Below, one piece after another: positions 10,116-21,241 of a stretch of 64,000 nt of DNA. Both the position numbers and the translations under genes were made by a program. The stretch comes from Brachyhypopomus gauderio (Eukaryota; Chordata; Actinopteri; Gymnotiformes; Hypopomidae): contig NC_135228.1 in assembly GCF_052324685.1 (NCBI RefSeq), positions 16,529,611 to 16,593,610 of the forward strand, in the 5' to 3' direction. Position 1 is the stretch's first letter; each line of letters begins with the position of its first letter. The notes beneath the pieces were generated by a model. It was not told the DNA's origin and ran no database searches. It saw only the letters and a program-made list of their open reading frames with translations.

Positions 10116-11721
10116 CACTGTTGGGAACGTTACTTAAAAAAAGTAATTAGTTATAGTTACTCACTACTTGTTCAAAAAAGTAACTGAGTTAGTAACTGAA
10201 TTACTCTATAATAAAAGTAACTCGTTACCAGAGAAAGTAACTATTTGCGTTACAGTTTTAAAAAGTTATATGCCAATGAATATGGATTTTTTTTTAAAAG
10301 CAGTTTTTACAGTCAGTTGAAATGAGTAGATCAGAAAGGTATTTAACTTTTGATATTTATTGCACATCCACAGACCAGTGCAGGATATCAAATCAAATCA
10401 AATCAAAGTTTATTTGTATAGCGCTTTTCACAACACATGTTGTCACAAAGCGCTTTACAGGATTTAAAAGGTTAACAATACTATGGGTCCAGAACCCTAA
10501 TGAGCAAGCCAAAGGCGACAGTGGCGAGGAAAAACTCCCTATGATGGTGGGGATTAGGAAGAAACCTCGGGAGAACCAAGACTCAAAAGGGAACCCATCC
10601 TCCATTGGGCGGCCCGTTAACACACAAATTACACAAAATACAGACAAATACACAAATCACACACAAATCACACAATCAGACTAAGTAAAGGTAAAAATGA
10701 AAGTTCTGGGTTTTGATATTGTCACTGTAAATGTCTGTTGATAAACGCCAGGCTTTCATTCCATGTCGGAGCAGCGATGCTGGTATTGTAGGCTCCGACT
10801 GCAATGTTACTCTCCAGGTGAACCTCGGAGAAAAGATACGAGATGTAGTAACTATGTAACAGATTAATCAAAGGCCAAACTAAACAGATGAGTCTTTAAT
10901 CGAGTTTTAAACATTGAGACTGTGTCTGAGTCCCGAATAGAGGCAGGGAGATTATTCCACAATTGTGGAGCTTTAAAAGAAAAGGCTCTTCCACCTGCTG
11001 TGATCTTTTTGATCCTAGGAACAGTTAATAACCCTGCGTCCTGAGAGCGAAGTGAACGCGCTGGGTTATATTGTTCAATAACCCATAACCTATTAAAGGA
11101 TAAAATCCTTTAATATCCCAAATCTTTGTAAAAAATAAAAATAGTAAACAGTTACACTATATAAAGTGCATTTACATCTATCAAATAAAATTAAATTCTC
11201 TTAATCTGAGACAACTGTTTGTTCACAACAGAAGTAAACTTAATACAACCTCTATTCTTAATTAAATAATTCAAATACCCAGTCTGGTAGACATTCAGGA
11301 ACTTCAAGTATTTTCTTAAATAATGTTTATATCGCCACCTTGAAAATGCTAATTTTTCTTCGTCTTGCTCCTGACTCGCCATTTCTGTCTCTTCTCCGTT
11401 TGTGTCGTGTTTTTCGGCATGTGTGTAAAAACACTGGCTCTGATTGGCTACCATAACGCTGCCATAGTGTTAAGTTAAATAGGTGTTACACCGAGAACCA
11501 TGATCTATCGAGATCTGACTGTTACTTCTCACTAGTCTGGGCAGCGGTCCGCTCGCATTACTGTTAGTATATCAATATATAGTAACGCACCGCTTTTAAT
11601 GACCAGTAACGTCAACGGCGTTGTAACGACAGGAAAAGTAATTAATTATATTATCCCGTTACTAACAAAATGACGCCGTTACCTAACGCCGTTATTTTTA
11701 ACGGCGTTATTCGCAACACTG
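10116..11721. mobile_element. Non-autonomous hAT element carrying an L2 fragment
   Basis: The left end cactgttgggaacgttact and right end ggcgttattcgcaacactg are short inverted repeats. A perfect 8-bp duplication ctggtatt lies at 10108-10115 and 11722-11729. The sub-terminal sequence is rich in gtaact/agttac words, a common style for fish hAT MITEs. The middle is an inserted L2 3' end (10387-11087). No transposase frame is seen. Confidence 0.88.
10387..11087 (-). mobile_element. L2 LINE 3'-end fragment
   Basis: Matches 52514-53209, the end of the longer L2 copy, closely over its whole length. The minus-strand 3' tail appears here as repeated atcaa words followed by agtttatttgtatagcgctttt. It is 5'-truncated and retains only the last part of the RT-encoded C-terminus and the 3' UTR. 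Confidence 0.85.
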
Positions 11722-11756
11722 CTGGTATTCTACTAAGCCACCATCTACTACATCTA

Positions 11757-12140
11757 CACGAAACACGAACTGACATAACTAAGGACTTGGAAAACAAACA
11801 CGGGTAAAACGCAGAGTAACGAAACTAACAGATAACACAGGGCAACTGGGCAGCAATAACAAGATGTACTTACAGACAGGGTAACTGGCATGAACAAGGC
11901 AACACGGAAACAGGATATACAAAGTAGACAAACAAAACCACGGATGACTAGACTGGGGAATGACGGGACTTAATTACATAGAACTGAAACAAGGAACAGG
12001 TGATAACAATGACACGGGGGCGTGGCAATAAACAAGGGAATCATGAGATAAACGAGTGGGGCGGGATCAACAGGCACGGGACACAGACACAAGGGAACCC
12101 GGAGTGACAGCCAAGGGAGGGGGTGAGGCCATACGTGACA
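11757..12140 (-). repeat. 3' LTR (truncated) of the GC-rich element
   Basis: Matches 14607-14990 with scattered single-base differences. It ends ...atacgtgaca at 12140. The first about 130 bp present in the other LTR are missing. Confidence 0.85.
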
Positions 12141-12155
12141 TTACTCCCCCTGAAG

Positions 12156-12404
12156 CAGGGCCGGCGCCAGAACATATACAGTGAGGGGGCGTCAGAAAGT
12201 TTCGGGGTGGCTAACGTAAGTTGTTGAGCGGGGGGGTGGCGAACGTAAATTGTTTGTTAAGCGGGGGGTGGCGTGTAACGATTGATGAGCAGCGAGGGGG
12301 TGCCATGTAGCGATTGCTGTAAAATAAATGGGGGGTCTTTTTATTTACATTGAGGGGGCGGGACACCACGGGCACCCATTCGCCCCCCCGTGGCGCCGGC
12401 CCTG
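12156..12404. mobile_element. Short hAT-like MITE (249 bp)
   Basis: Inverted ends cagggccggcgcca and tggcgccggccctg. The flanking 8-mers ccctgaag (12148-12155) and ccctcaag (12405-12412) differ at one base. It sits just inside the polypurine tract of the host LTR element. The interior holds three ggggggtggcg words. Confidence 0.75.
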
Positions 12405-13021
12405 CCCTCAAGGCGTGCCACTCTGGGGCACGCAAGGGCAGAAGACAGAGCAGGGAAGCACGGGGTACGGCGAGGGACATGGGACACAGTACGCCACGGG
12501 ACAGACCGGAGGGACAGGACAGGACGAAGGACCTGGGGCATGGCAGGGACCGGAGACAGGGAAGTAGAGACTGGCCAGGAGCTGGGTCGGGGCATGGCAG
12601 TACAGGCAGGGCCAGGGCAAGACACGGAAGCAGGGTCAGGACGAGACAGGACTGGGAACAGACACAGGAGTGGGGCCGGGGGACAGGGCAGGGGCATACA
12701 CAGAGGCAAACACGGTTTGGACGACCGTGAGTGACGACTAGGGGAACTGACATGGGGACTGGGACAAGGACGACACCACCGGAAACGGACACAGGAACAG
12801 GAACATGGACATGAACAGACACAACCACGGGGACGGGAACCAACACAAAACCAGGGACAGGACCAGGGAGCATGGGGAACATGGGCATAGAGGCAGGAAC
12901 ACAGGGCAGAGCAGGGGGCACACAAAGTCCATGCCCAACAGGGGGCAGCACAGTCTCAGGAGGAACAGGCGGGGTCCGCTGGCGGGCAGCGGGAACAGGC
13001 GCGGCCGGGTGGCGGACAGCG

Positions 13022-13240
13022 GGCATAGGCGCCGGCGTGGACGACCTCTCCTGGGTCGCGGGGACAGCGGCCGGCGTGGACGACCTCTCCTGGGTCGCAG
13101 GGACAGCGGCCGGCGTGGACAACCTCTCCTGGGTCGCGGGGACAGCGGCCGGCGTGGACGACCTCTCCTGGGTCGTGGGGATAGCGGCCGGCGCGGACGA
13201 CCTCTCCTGGGTCGCGGGGACAGCGGCCGGCGTGGACTGC
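13022..13240. repeat. 39-bp minisatellite, five units
   Basis: The unit ggacagcggccggcgtggac followed by gacctctcctgggtcgcgg repeats five times with few changes. The period is 13 codons, so every frame reads as a 13-residue peptide repeat: on the minus strand STPAAVPATQERS-type, on the plus strand DLSWVAGTAAGVD-type. Neither is a recognised domain. Confidence 0.85.
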
Positions 13241-13261
13241 CGAAGGGCAGCGGGAACGGAA

Positions 13262-14005
13262 ACTGGCTCCCCGAAGGCCCCCCAATAATTTTTTGGGGGG
13301 ACGCAGTAGCCACTCGCCCCAGGAGTGGCCGGCTCGGAACCCGGAGGACGTCAGCGTGGCGGTCACGCCCCCCGAGGACATCAGCATGGCGGACACGCCC
13401 CCCGATGATGTCAGCATGGTGGACACGCCCCCGATGACATCAGCATGGCGGACACGCCCCCCGAGGACGTCAGCGCGGCTGCTCCGCCCCCCGAGGACGT
13501 CAGCGCGGCGGCTCCGCCCCCCGAGGACGTCAGTGCGGCGACTCCGGCCCCCGAGGGCGTCGTCACGTCTGCGGCCTGTTCCCGCGATCCAGAGGAGGTC
13601 GTCCACGCCAGTTCCCGTTCCCGCTGCCCGTCGGCAGTCCACGCCAGTTCCCGTTCCCGCTGCCCGTCGGCAGTCCTCGGGGGGCGGAGTCGCCGCACTG
13701 ACGTCCTCGGGGGGCGGAGCCGCCGCGCTGACGTCCTCGGGGGGCGGAGCCGCCGCGCTGACGTCCTCGGGGGGCGGAGCCGCCGCGCTGACGTCCTCGG
13801 GGGGCGGAGCCGCCGCGCTGACGTCCTCGGGGGGCGTGTCCGCCATGCTGATGTCATCGGGGGCGTGTCCACCATGCTGATGTCCTCGGGGGGCGTGACC
13901 GCCACGCTGACGTCCTCCGGGTTCCGAGCCGGCCACTCCTGGAGCGAGTGGCTACTGCGTCCCCCCAAAAAATTTTTGGGGGGCCTTCGGGGAGCGGCTT
14001 CCGGG
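13262..14005. repeat. ~320-bp-arm imperfect palindrome built of 30-bp repeats
   Basis: The left arm (about 13262-13560) reads ccccgaaggcccccc, the actcgccccaggagtggccgg segment, then about eight 30-bp units based on ccgaggacgtcagcgcgg. The right arm (about 13680-14005) is its reverse complement in the same order. About 120 bp containing a two-fold cagttcccgttcccgctgcc repeat separate the arms. Each unit carries a GACGTCA core. The structure would fold into a very stable hairpin as RNA. Confidence 0.85.
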
Positions 14006-14477
14006 ATCGGCGGAGGGAGGTCCTCTTCCACGGGGTCCGGGTTGAGCCTGGAAGAACACACAGACACACACGCCCCTCGGTGGCTCTCTCTACGATGGGT
14101 CCGCCTCCTCTGAGGCGTCGGGAGCTCGCAGTGGCTATCGAGAGCCAACCGAGGGTTAAGCCAAAGCTCGTCTGTGCGCTCGTTCCGTCTGCCCGCTGCT
14201 TGCACCACAGGTTGCTCACCCCTGTGGTGTTCGCCAAGCGGGGCAGACTCACAGCGCTCAATAGGAGTCGCGAAAGCCAGTTGTGAGAGACTGCGCTTTC
14301 TTCGGTCTGCGACGAGACTTCCTTGTTCCCACAGCGCCAGGGGTATTCCTGTCTCCGGCTCGTTAGCGCTGTAACACATGAGAGTTAAACTGCACGGAAG
14401 CAGCCAACAACTCGTTACAGCGACTAAACTCACCAGAGTCTCGCTCTCTCGCTGTGTCCTGGTTGGATCCGTGGTTA

Positions 14478-14990
14478 TGTAACGTGGCTCGCGCCACGGA
14501 GCGAGGAGACGGACACAATTGCTGAGATGAGCGAGATTTAATACAGGGGATACCAAAACCAGAGTCAATAAAACAGGCAGGGGTCATAACAGGCAAGCAA
14601 TCCGGACACGAAACACGAACTGACATAACTAAGGACTTGGAAAACAAACATGGGTAAAATGCAGAGTAACGAAACTAACAGATAACACAGGGCGACTGGG
14701 CAGCAATAACAAGACATACTTACAGACAGGGTAACTGGCATGAACAAGGCAACACGGAAACAGGATATACAAAGTAGACAAACAAAACCACGGATGACTA
14801 GACTGGAGAATGACGGGACTTAAATACATAGAACTGAAACAAGGAATAGGTGATAACAATGACACAGGGGCGTGGCAATAAACAAGGGAATCATGAGATA
14901 AACGAGTGGGGCGGGATCAACAGGCACGGGACACAGACACAAGGGAACCCGGAGTGACAGCCAAGGGAGGGGGCGAGGCCATACGTGATA
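14478..14990 (-). repeat. 5' LTR of the GC-rich element
   Basis: On the plus strand it runs from tgtaacgtggctcgcgcc to atacgtgata. The last bases differ from the cgtgaca end of the other LTR. The minus-strand reading ends CACGTTACA. No clear tRNA primer site lies next to it. Confidence 0.7.
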
Positions 14991-15869
14991 ACCTTTATAT
15001 ACCAGTTGAATGTTAATGTGTTATAAATCTTTAAGTTGATAGCCACTAAGTTGACAAAGTGGCCCTGACAACCGCAAGGGCCAAACTATCCCAAGCTGTC
15101 AGGGATGCAAAGTGCACTCATAGACTCTATGGATACTTTCAAAACTCACATAACACACAATGTGTGTGTATGTGGTTTTCCCTAGGTATTGACAGACTGG
15201 ATAAAGAACTGACCATAGTACAGATGCAGGGTAAGACATTAATTACACAATAATACACGAGAGGGAGTGCTATAACATGTAATGTTGGCACTGCTGTGCT
15301 GCGGTCGTAGGCACGAGGCCGCAGGCCGAGTGCCGTAGATCAGTTTATACCACAGTTCAATTATCGCTGTTTATTGAAAGATTTTGAGTTAAAGAGGACG
15401 AGAAAATACGACCTGTTTGGTTAAAAACACTCCGCCAGTTAAAATAGTTCCAACTACCAGTCTTTTCAATCTTTTATTTTTTATACTATACATAATGGGT
15501 TTGTTGCCTCTTTTTGCTTTGTCTCTGATCCAGACAATGTGTGCTCTCAATTAGACTTCATCCAGCAACGTAATGCCAGAAGACTCATGGAGACCATCCT
15601 CTTTATCCGGCCTGCTTCATCTCACTGGGGATTACAATATTACCATTAACACGCCAGTGTCTCTGTTGCAATCTCTTCTTAGCACTTCATTCTTAAAGAA
15701 TCTTAAATATTTTTTGTATGACTTTAGGTATGATTGATATTGTTGCTACAATCATACGTTCTTTAGCAGGACGTGTAGATCTGATGTCACCCATGAACTT
15801 GCCTCTTGATCTCAAACTAGCAGGTATTTTATTTATTTCCCACCCCCATCTCAGTATTTTTGTTCTTTT
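14991..15869. other. Unassigned; short relic of the receptor-cluster repeat
   Basis: No gene is recognised. About 15640-15695 (attaccattaacacgccagtg ... cttcttagcacttcattc) resembles 20750-20810 and 45462-45515, which lie downstream of receptor copies 3 and 4. This points to an older, decayed duplication here. Confidence 0.4.
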
Positions 15870-16780
15870 GCAGTGTGAGGAGTGACAATGTTTTAATTAG
15901 TGCAATTCTGGTTGTAATAATTGATGGGATTGATACCTGGTGTGGACTGTTAGGAGGGGAGGAGTCTGGACATTGTCCCTATAAATGGGGACAGAAGATA
16001 AATGGAGGGCACGTGCTTTTTAAAGGACATGGAAGCAGTTTTGTCCGTGGTTTTTAACTGAAAAACTGCGACAAGAGTCATTACTAGGACACGTCGGTTT
16101 GACTGTGAAACGGCAGACAGCGGGCATCAGTATACGCCATAGTGACATCGCCTGAGCGAGGAGTCCGTTGGTTATGCAGCTGGCTGAGACTGCCGGAGTG
16201 AGTTCTACCTGCGCTGTGTACCGCTTCACTGGGAGTAGGCGTTGCTTGCTCCCGGGCAAAGTGTGAGTATAGTTGCTGTGAGTTGAAAAGCCGTGATTAG
16301 AGATTTACTGCTTCCACAGCTCTTGTGGGCTGTGGCTTTGCGATCGAGTACTGCTCCCGTTCTCCTGTTCTTTGAGCGCAACGTGACCGAAACAGTGACG
16401 CGAGACCAACTGGATTGGTGGTGGAGTCCTCGTCGCCTCCTCCCCTGGATTTTTATTATTTTATTATTTTTAATCATTTATTGTGTTGTGTGGACCGTCC
16501 CCTCCGGTGGTTGCCGGTAGACTCCGTGTGTGATTTGTGGTGATTATATTTTAGTGGCAACGTGTTTGTGTACTCTTTGGTTGTTTTAGTTTGCTGTGTG
16601 GGTTTTACTTTGGTGGGTTTTACTTTTGGTAGGTTGTCTGGCGGCATCTATTGTGAGGGCAGTTCCAGTGTGTTTCCTTTTATATTGTAATAAATATTTG
16701 AAATATATCCATTAGTGGTTTGATTGCTCACCACCTGATCTGAGACCTGTGGGTGAAACGCAAACATTTTATTAAGAATT
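15870..16780 (+). other. Possible LTR or promoter-like sequence
   Basis: This stretch has a TATA-like ctataaatgggg near 15979 and, about 700 bp later, a polyadenylation-type signal attgtaataaatatt near 16690. That spacing and the G/T-rich text before the signal resemble a long terminal repeat. I cannot fix its ends or find a target duplication, so this is an inference only. Confidence 0.25.
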
Positions 16781-16798
16781 CCTAGGGCTCTCTTCCTC

Positions 16799-17341
16799 CT
16801 AGGTGGCGTAGTCGGGGTTTACGTAGTCCGTCCAGCATGGACAGGTTACAGCAGCTCCTCTAATGCCTTGCTTGTTGGTTGTTGAAGTTAGGTTGATTGC
16901 ATTACGTTGTGATCTATGTGTTGCTTGTTGATTTTCAGGAAAATGAAATAAAAATGTTTGATCCACTGTTTGCTTATTATTCCTGTTGTGCATTTCAGGG
17001 AGAAAATAGAATAAAGTATTTCTTAGAATTGTTTTGCACAATTGTCCTCTGAAGCAGTTGTTTGTTGGTGTACAGGGGTTAGGTGGTTTTGGAATGAAAC
17101 CGATGTTGCCTAATGTAAATGTAGTCAAATTGGGAATGGGGATCTTGAATATAGTCACTGAGCTCTCAATACTGTTGAAATCTTGTCTACTGCATGGCTT
17201 CTTGGACATGCATGGACACACTCCTTCAGGACATGTTTTAAAATAAAATAATTTCAGTATTCCAGTACTACTGTCTAAAAGGTTGGTCTTCGGTACTATG
17301 TTATGACAGTAGTTGCAGGAAAATAGCTTAAGTTCTTTCAC
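16799..17341 (-). CDS. Unrecognised 180-aa open frame, cysteine-containing
   Basis: A single uninterrupted frame of 180 residues starting MKELKLFSCNYCHN. It has a CNYC pair near residue 9 and a second cluster, CPEGVCPC, near residue 36, then a serine/asparagine-rich tail. I do not recognise a family. On the minus strand the start is preceded by cagctgcag, which could be a splice acceptor, so it might be a terminal exon of a host or transposon gene. It may also be a chance frame. There is no paralog in this window. Confidence 0.3.
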   Translation of the reverse strand: MKELKLFSCNYCHNIVPKTNLLDSSTGILKLFYFKTCPEGVCPCMSKKPCSRQDFNSIESSVTIFKIPIPNLTTFTLGNIGFIPKPPNPCTPTNNCFRGQLCKTILRNTLFYFLPEMHNRNNKQTVDQTFLFHFPENQQATHRSQRNAINLTSTTNKQGIRGAAVTCPCWTDYVNPDYAT

Positions 17342-17418
17342 TGCAGCTGTTAATATAGGATGAACAAATCCTTTATGAGTATCTATTTATTGTGTCCCAG
17401 GTTGCTTCACAAACAACA

Positions 17419-17617
17419 CATTTACATTTATGGCATTTGGCAGATGCCCTTATCCAGAGCGACTTACATTTTTATCTCATTTTTATACAAGTGAGCAATT
17501 GAGGTTTAAGGGCCTTGCTCAGGGGCACCTCAGCCATGGTCTCAGGTCTGGGAATCGAACCCACGACCCTCCAGTCTCAAGACCAGTTCCCTAACCACCA
17601 GGCCATGACTGCCCTAG
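17419..17617 (-). mobile_element. tRNA-derived SINE, minus orientation
   Basis: The right end carries the reverse complement of a pol III B box (gggttcgattccc) at about 17550-17562 and an A-box-like tggcctggtgg near 17603. The tail is the common fish motif catttggcagatgcccttatccagagcgacttac at 17430-17467. Related copies: 49934-50112 (plus strand) and a tail fragment at 19179-19225. Confidence 0.7.
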
Positions 17618-17740
17618 ATGACTGCCCCAACACAGATGGTAGTGTGCGAAAATATTTGAAAGAAAGGCTAAGTCTTTGTTATTTAGCATGTTATCCACTA
17701 CAAGTTGACAAAACACGACGCCATATGAAATCAAATATTT

Positions 17741-18709
17741 TCATTGCGCATATACATTGGTCTGGAACTTTTTTGAGTGGCAACAGAATCTGTATATGAA
17801 CAAGGGTCGTACCGCATTGTCTCTGAGCCCGTAGATTAGTGGGCTGAGACAGCGAGGCAGGATCAGGACGAACAGGTAGTTCAGATAGCGCAGGTCCAGG
17901 AAGAGAGTGTCGCTGCCGGCCATGGCAGCCGCACGCTCTATTATGCTGTAGAGAAATGTGATGAGACACAGGCCCAGCTGTATGAGATGCAGCAGCACAG
18001 TCCGATGGGCTTTCCTAGCAGAGTCTTTCTTGTTTGTAGACACAGACCTAGCCGTGATCATGATGCTGATGTAAGTGAAAACGATGATCAGTGTCACAGA
18101 GACGAAAAAAAATGCGTTAAAGCCTTGTAACACGTCTGCTTGCCATGGCTTTATGAAAAGTCTCTCTCGTGTGCAGAAAATGTGCAAGGTTAAAAAGTTA
18201 GGGTCCAGTATAGCCGCAATAAGGAAGTCAACAATGAAGTTGCAGGAGGCGGTGAACCAAACAAACGCGATAGCAAGAAAAGTCCTCTTCTGAGTTACAA
18301 ATTCAGTGTGTCTGAGAGGAAAACATATGGCCATGTAGCGCTCCATCGACATGACAGCTAGATTTAACGGCGTGTTACGGAACGTTGTACCGGAAACAAA
18401 AACGATAAAAGCACAGGCAACTGTGGCTAACCTGTACATACACAAGCTGAAGATATACAGCATAGAAGTGAAAACAAGCTGAATTGAGTCATTGAGAAGC
18501 ATGTGAGCAAAGAGGATGTAGCGTGGAGTCTCTTTTAGAAAGGGTTTACTCCATAAGGCACAGAGCATGACACCATTCAGATACACAAACAACAGGGACG
18601 TTAATATTGCAAAAATGAGCTTTGTTACTGGTCCCTCATTCAGTGCAACAAGAAATATTTGTTGATGGATAAACAAAACCTCAGCAGTGGTCTCATTAAT
18701 TATTGCCAT
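17741..18709 (-). CDS. Odorant receptor 131-2-like GPCR, copy 2 (diverged paralog)
   Basis: A full-length intronless receptor of 322 residues starting MAIINETTAEVLF at 18709. The frame extends 28 codons upstream to another ATG, but the internal start gives exactly the length of its paralogs and places an N-glycosylation site (NET) next to the N-terminus. Motifs: KETPRYILFAHMLLNDS before TM2, MSMERYMAICFPLRH after TM3, DSARKAHRTVLLH before TM6, and LSPLIYGLRDNAVRPLF at the end of TM7. It is clearly diverged from copies 1, 3 and 4 and its flanks are not shared with them, so it is an older duplicate. No disruption is visible. Confidence 0.9.
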   Translation of the reverse strand: MAIINETTAEVLFIHQQIFLVALNEGPVTKLIFAILTSLLFVYLNGVMLCALWSKPFLKETPRYILFAHMLLNDSIQLVFTSMLYIFSLCMYRLATVACAFIVFVSGTTFRNTPLNLAVMSMERYMAICFPLRHTEFVTQKRTFLAIAFVWFTASCNFIVDFLIAAILDPNFLTLHIFCTRERLFIKPWQADVLQGFNAFFFVSVTLIIVFTYISIMITARSVSTNKKDSARKAHRTVLLHLIQLGLCLITFLYSIIERAAAMAGSDTLFLDLRYLNYLFVLILPRCLSPLIYGLRDNAVRPLFIYRFCCHSKKFQTNVYAQ

Positions 18710-20310
18710 AAGTTCTATAAATATGTAAAGCATATAAACTATAACAATATAATAATATATAGAGATATAACTGCCACTGCAAATTACCAGCACTTAGGGC
18801 CTATTGAACAGACATAAAATAAAATGCATATTGAATAGACAAATAATCCGTATGCATGGATCTGTAATGTTCAGCACAAGATGTCCTTTTCTCTCTTTTT
18901 TTGAGACCAGCCACAAACAACGACATTCTTATTTTTATATGGCATTTTAAATGGCATTACATGACGTTGGACTCCAGAGTCAGACACAGTGACATGGCTC
19001 TGGGTGGCAACCGGATGCACACCTGTTCACATACCTGTGGGAGGTAATGATGCAACTACTACAGGTTATGATGCAATATGCAGGAATGTTCATTATTACA
19101 AATGAATAAACACAATTATGACATTTAATCAAACATCAGAAACCTCAGAAAACTGGAATACAAAATCCAAAACATACTACATTTACGGCATTTAGCAGAC
19201 GCTCTTATCCAGAACGACTTACAAAGTGCTTTGCTACTAAAGTTATACTCTCCAACCACTTTATCTGAAATATGCTCCTATGCACATCCACAGAAACTTC
19301 ATATAGACTCGTTTTCTGTTGTTGGTCCATCTTAGAGATCATCAGGTGGTTCATTTGGGTTTACCATCCAAGTTTTTCAATATATGTATGACTTGTATCC
19401 CGGATAGAATGATTTAAATTTTAAATTAAATTGGTCCTATTATACCTTCTTAACAAAAATGAACACAGTTCCTTAGGGTCTTTATTAAATGTGTATGACA
19501 TGCTTTGGTCAAAATACTACAAGGATCAAGCACCTTTCTCATTCTGTCAAAATAGTCAGTATGAGCACCTGTTCTTTTAAATGATGTGTCACTGCTCACA
19601 TTTTTCCATAGCACAACAAACTAATCACAGTAAGCCCTGAGTGGAACACCACTGTACCTCTATAACATTTATTCTCCTTTTGATACGTTCATCTTCCAGA
19701 CATTAAAATAACAAATTAATAACAATAATGTTATTGTGGTTCTTGTGTCCCTCGATCTGAAACAAGAAAATAAAAAAAAAGTAAAAGATGACAGTGCTTT
19801 CCAAAGAAACCTTCACTGCCTCCGTTGATCCATATTCCAATGTAGACTCCACCTTCAAGCATATATGCATGGACATCATGGGCCCAATGCAGAAGTCCAA
19901 CTGAGGCCACAAGTTCATTGTAGTTCTGGTGGACTTTCAACAAGGTAAACAATGACAGTGGCAACATAGAGTCTCCTGCTAGAATGACTAGTTCAATATG
20001 GCGAAGACCTCTCTGAATATCAACATCAAACACTGGCCAATAAGCATTGACCAGTATTCAGATATCACCATGATATTAGGTCCTCTGTATGGGGTAATCA
20101 TTTGGCAGGGGTCATACTGTGTCCCAGAAGCCCACTGCTGTGTTGATGAGAAGGAAGTGGGAAAACATTCTCAAGTTGAGCTTTATTGAACTGTCAAGCG
20201 TCTCATGGTCCAGCTCAATTGTCTTAGTACCTAAACCAAATGGTTCATGAAGATTTTGTAATGACTTTTGTAAACTGAATGAATTTTCTGACTGGTACCT
20301 CTTGGCCTGA
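18710..20310. other. Intergenic, mostly unassigned
   Basis: Upstream of receptor copy 2; its promoter should lie near the right side of the gene. A fish SINE tail fragment occurs at 19179-19225 (acatttacggcatttagcag). Short minus-strand frames at 19731-20033 and 20112-20318 do not resemble a known protein. Nothing else is identified. Confidence 0.4.
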
Positions 20311-20831
20311 GTAGACAAGCTAATCAGTTTGCAGGGAGAAGCATGATTGCTTTAAACTCTGGACCTCACTATAGGTTACTGGCAGTTGACGGCATTCTTT
20401 TATCCCCTGGCATCATTGCCCATCACCTGGTGTAACAGTTCCAACAGTGACACCTAGCCACGTGTTTGTTGTTTTGTTTTGTTTTTGTTCTGCCCCTTGT
20501 TTCAGTTTTCCTCACCTTAATTGTTCCTTCATGGGCATAGGGCCCCTTTGATCAGGGGCATTGCCATTTCTTATCTATGTTGCACCTAGCTGGGCTACTT
20601 TGCACACATTTGTCAGGTTCTATAGGTTTGATTTCATTGCATGTGTTTCCAGTGTGAACATGCAGTAAATTTTAATAGAGCATATTCATTTTTCTCTACA
20701 TGAAGGTTTAAACATTTCAAGACCATACCATGAAAATTTCACTGGAAATTGTAACATCATCATTAATGTGCCAATGTCTCTGGTGTAAATTCTTCTTAGC
20801 AGTTCATTGATTCATAATGGCTATTGTTCAG
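20311..20831. repeat. Segmental duplication block A, part 1
   Basis: Begins gtagacaagctaatca and matches 42498-43960 once that copy's insertions are removed. It is the downstream side of receptor copy 3. It gives empty sites for the LTR at 42712-43487 (reads catgggcatagggcccc) and the MITE at 43559-43729 (reads ctttgcacacatttg). Confidence 0.85.
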
Positions 20832-21241
20832 AATCAGAATCAGGTGTATTTGGCCAAGTATGTTGCACACACAAGGAATTTGGTTGCGGTTGATGGTGTC
20901 TCTAGTATTATCCAGTGATGTTACGCAGTGATGAGACAGAGAGGGATCCAAGTGCAAAAGCACAATGCTCTTTATTAAACAGAACACGTACAAGGCAATC
21001 GGCACACAGGCAGTCGGTGTACACATACGCACAAGCGTGCAGTTCTTTCGATAGTCAGGCCGGTCCGAGGTCAAAACAGAGAAGCAGAATCTGAGAAGTA
21101 CCAAGGAGCTACGCAGGAGATTATGTCTGGGGAGTAAACAAAGGTCAGTACATGGGGAATCAGACAGGTAAGTGTAACGCTCGGTATGCAACATGAGTCA
21201 GCAATATTTCGTAACCAGGAAGTGCACTGGGGGGGTGTATG

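Larger units (their letters stand above)
11757..14990 (-). mobile_element. Non-autonomous GC-rich LTR element with proline-rich interior
   Basis: Direct repeats 11757-12140 and 14607-14990 are nearly identical. The right one extends left to 14478 (tgtaacgtgg), giving a full LTR of about 512 bp. The left LTR is truncated. On the minus strand, a polypurine tract (cttcagggggagtaa) precedes the LTR start TGTCACGTATGG at 12140, which sets orientation. The 2.3 kb interior has no protease, RT or integrase. It holds GC-rich tandem repeats that give proline/alanine/serine-rich frames on both strands. It is best called a LARD-type derivative needing help from another element. Confidence 0.75.

Noticed and set aside
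12211..14568. Several 200-385 residue proline/arginine-rich frames on both strands
   Set aside because: They come from GC-rich tandem repeats that stay open in all frames. No start context or recognisable domain supports a protein; described as repeats instead.
17550..17617. tRNA gene suggested by A and B boxes (also 49934-50030)
   Set aside because: The head does not fold as a full tRNA and is followed by a tail common to fish SINEs.
17741..18793. Longer 350-residue start for receptor copy 2
   Set aside because: The extra 28 residues have no counterpart in the other copies; the ATG at 18709 gives the family length of 322.
19731..20318. Minus-strand frames of 68-100 residues
   Set aside because: No recognised family, no shared frame between them, and no flanking gene structure.
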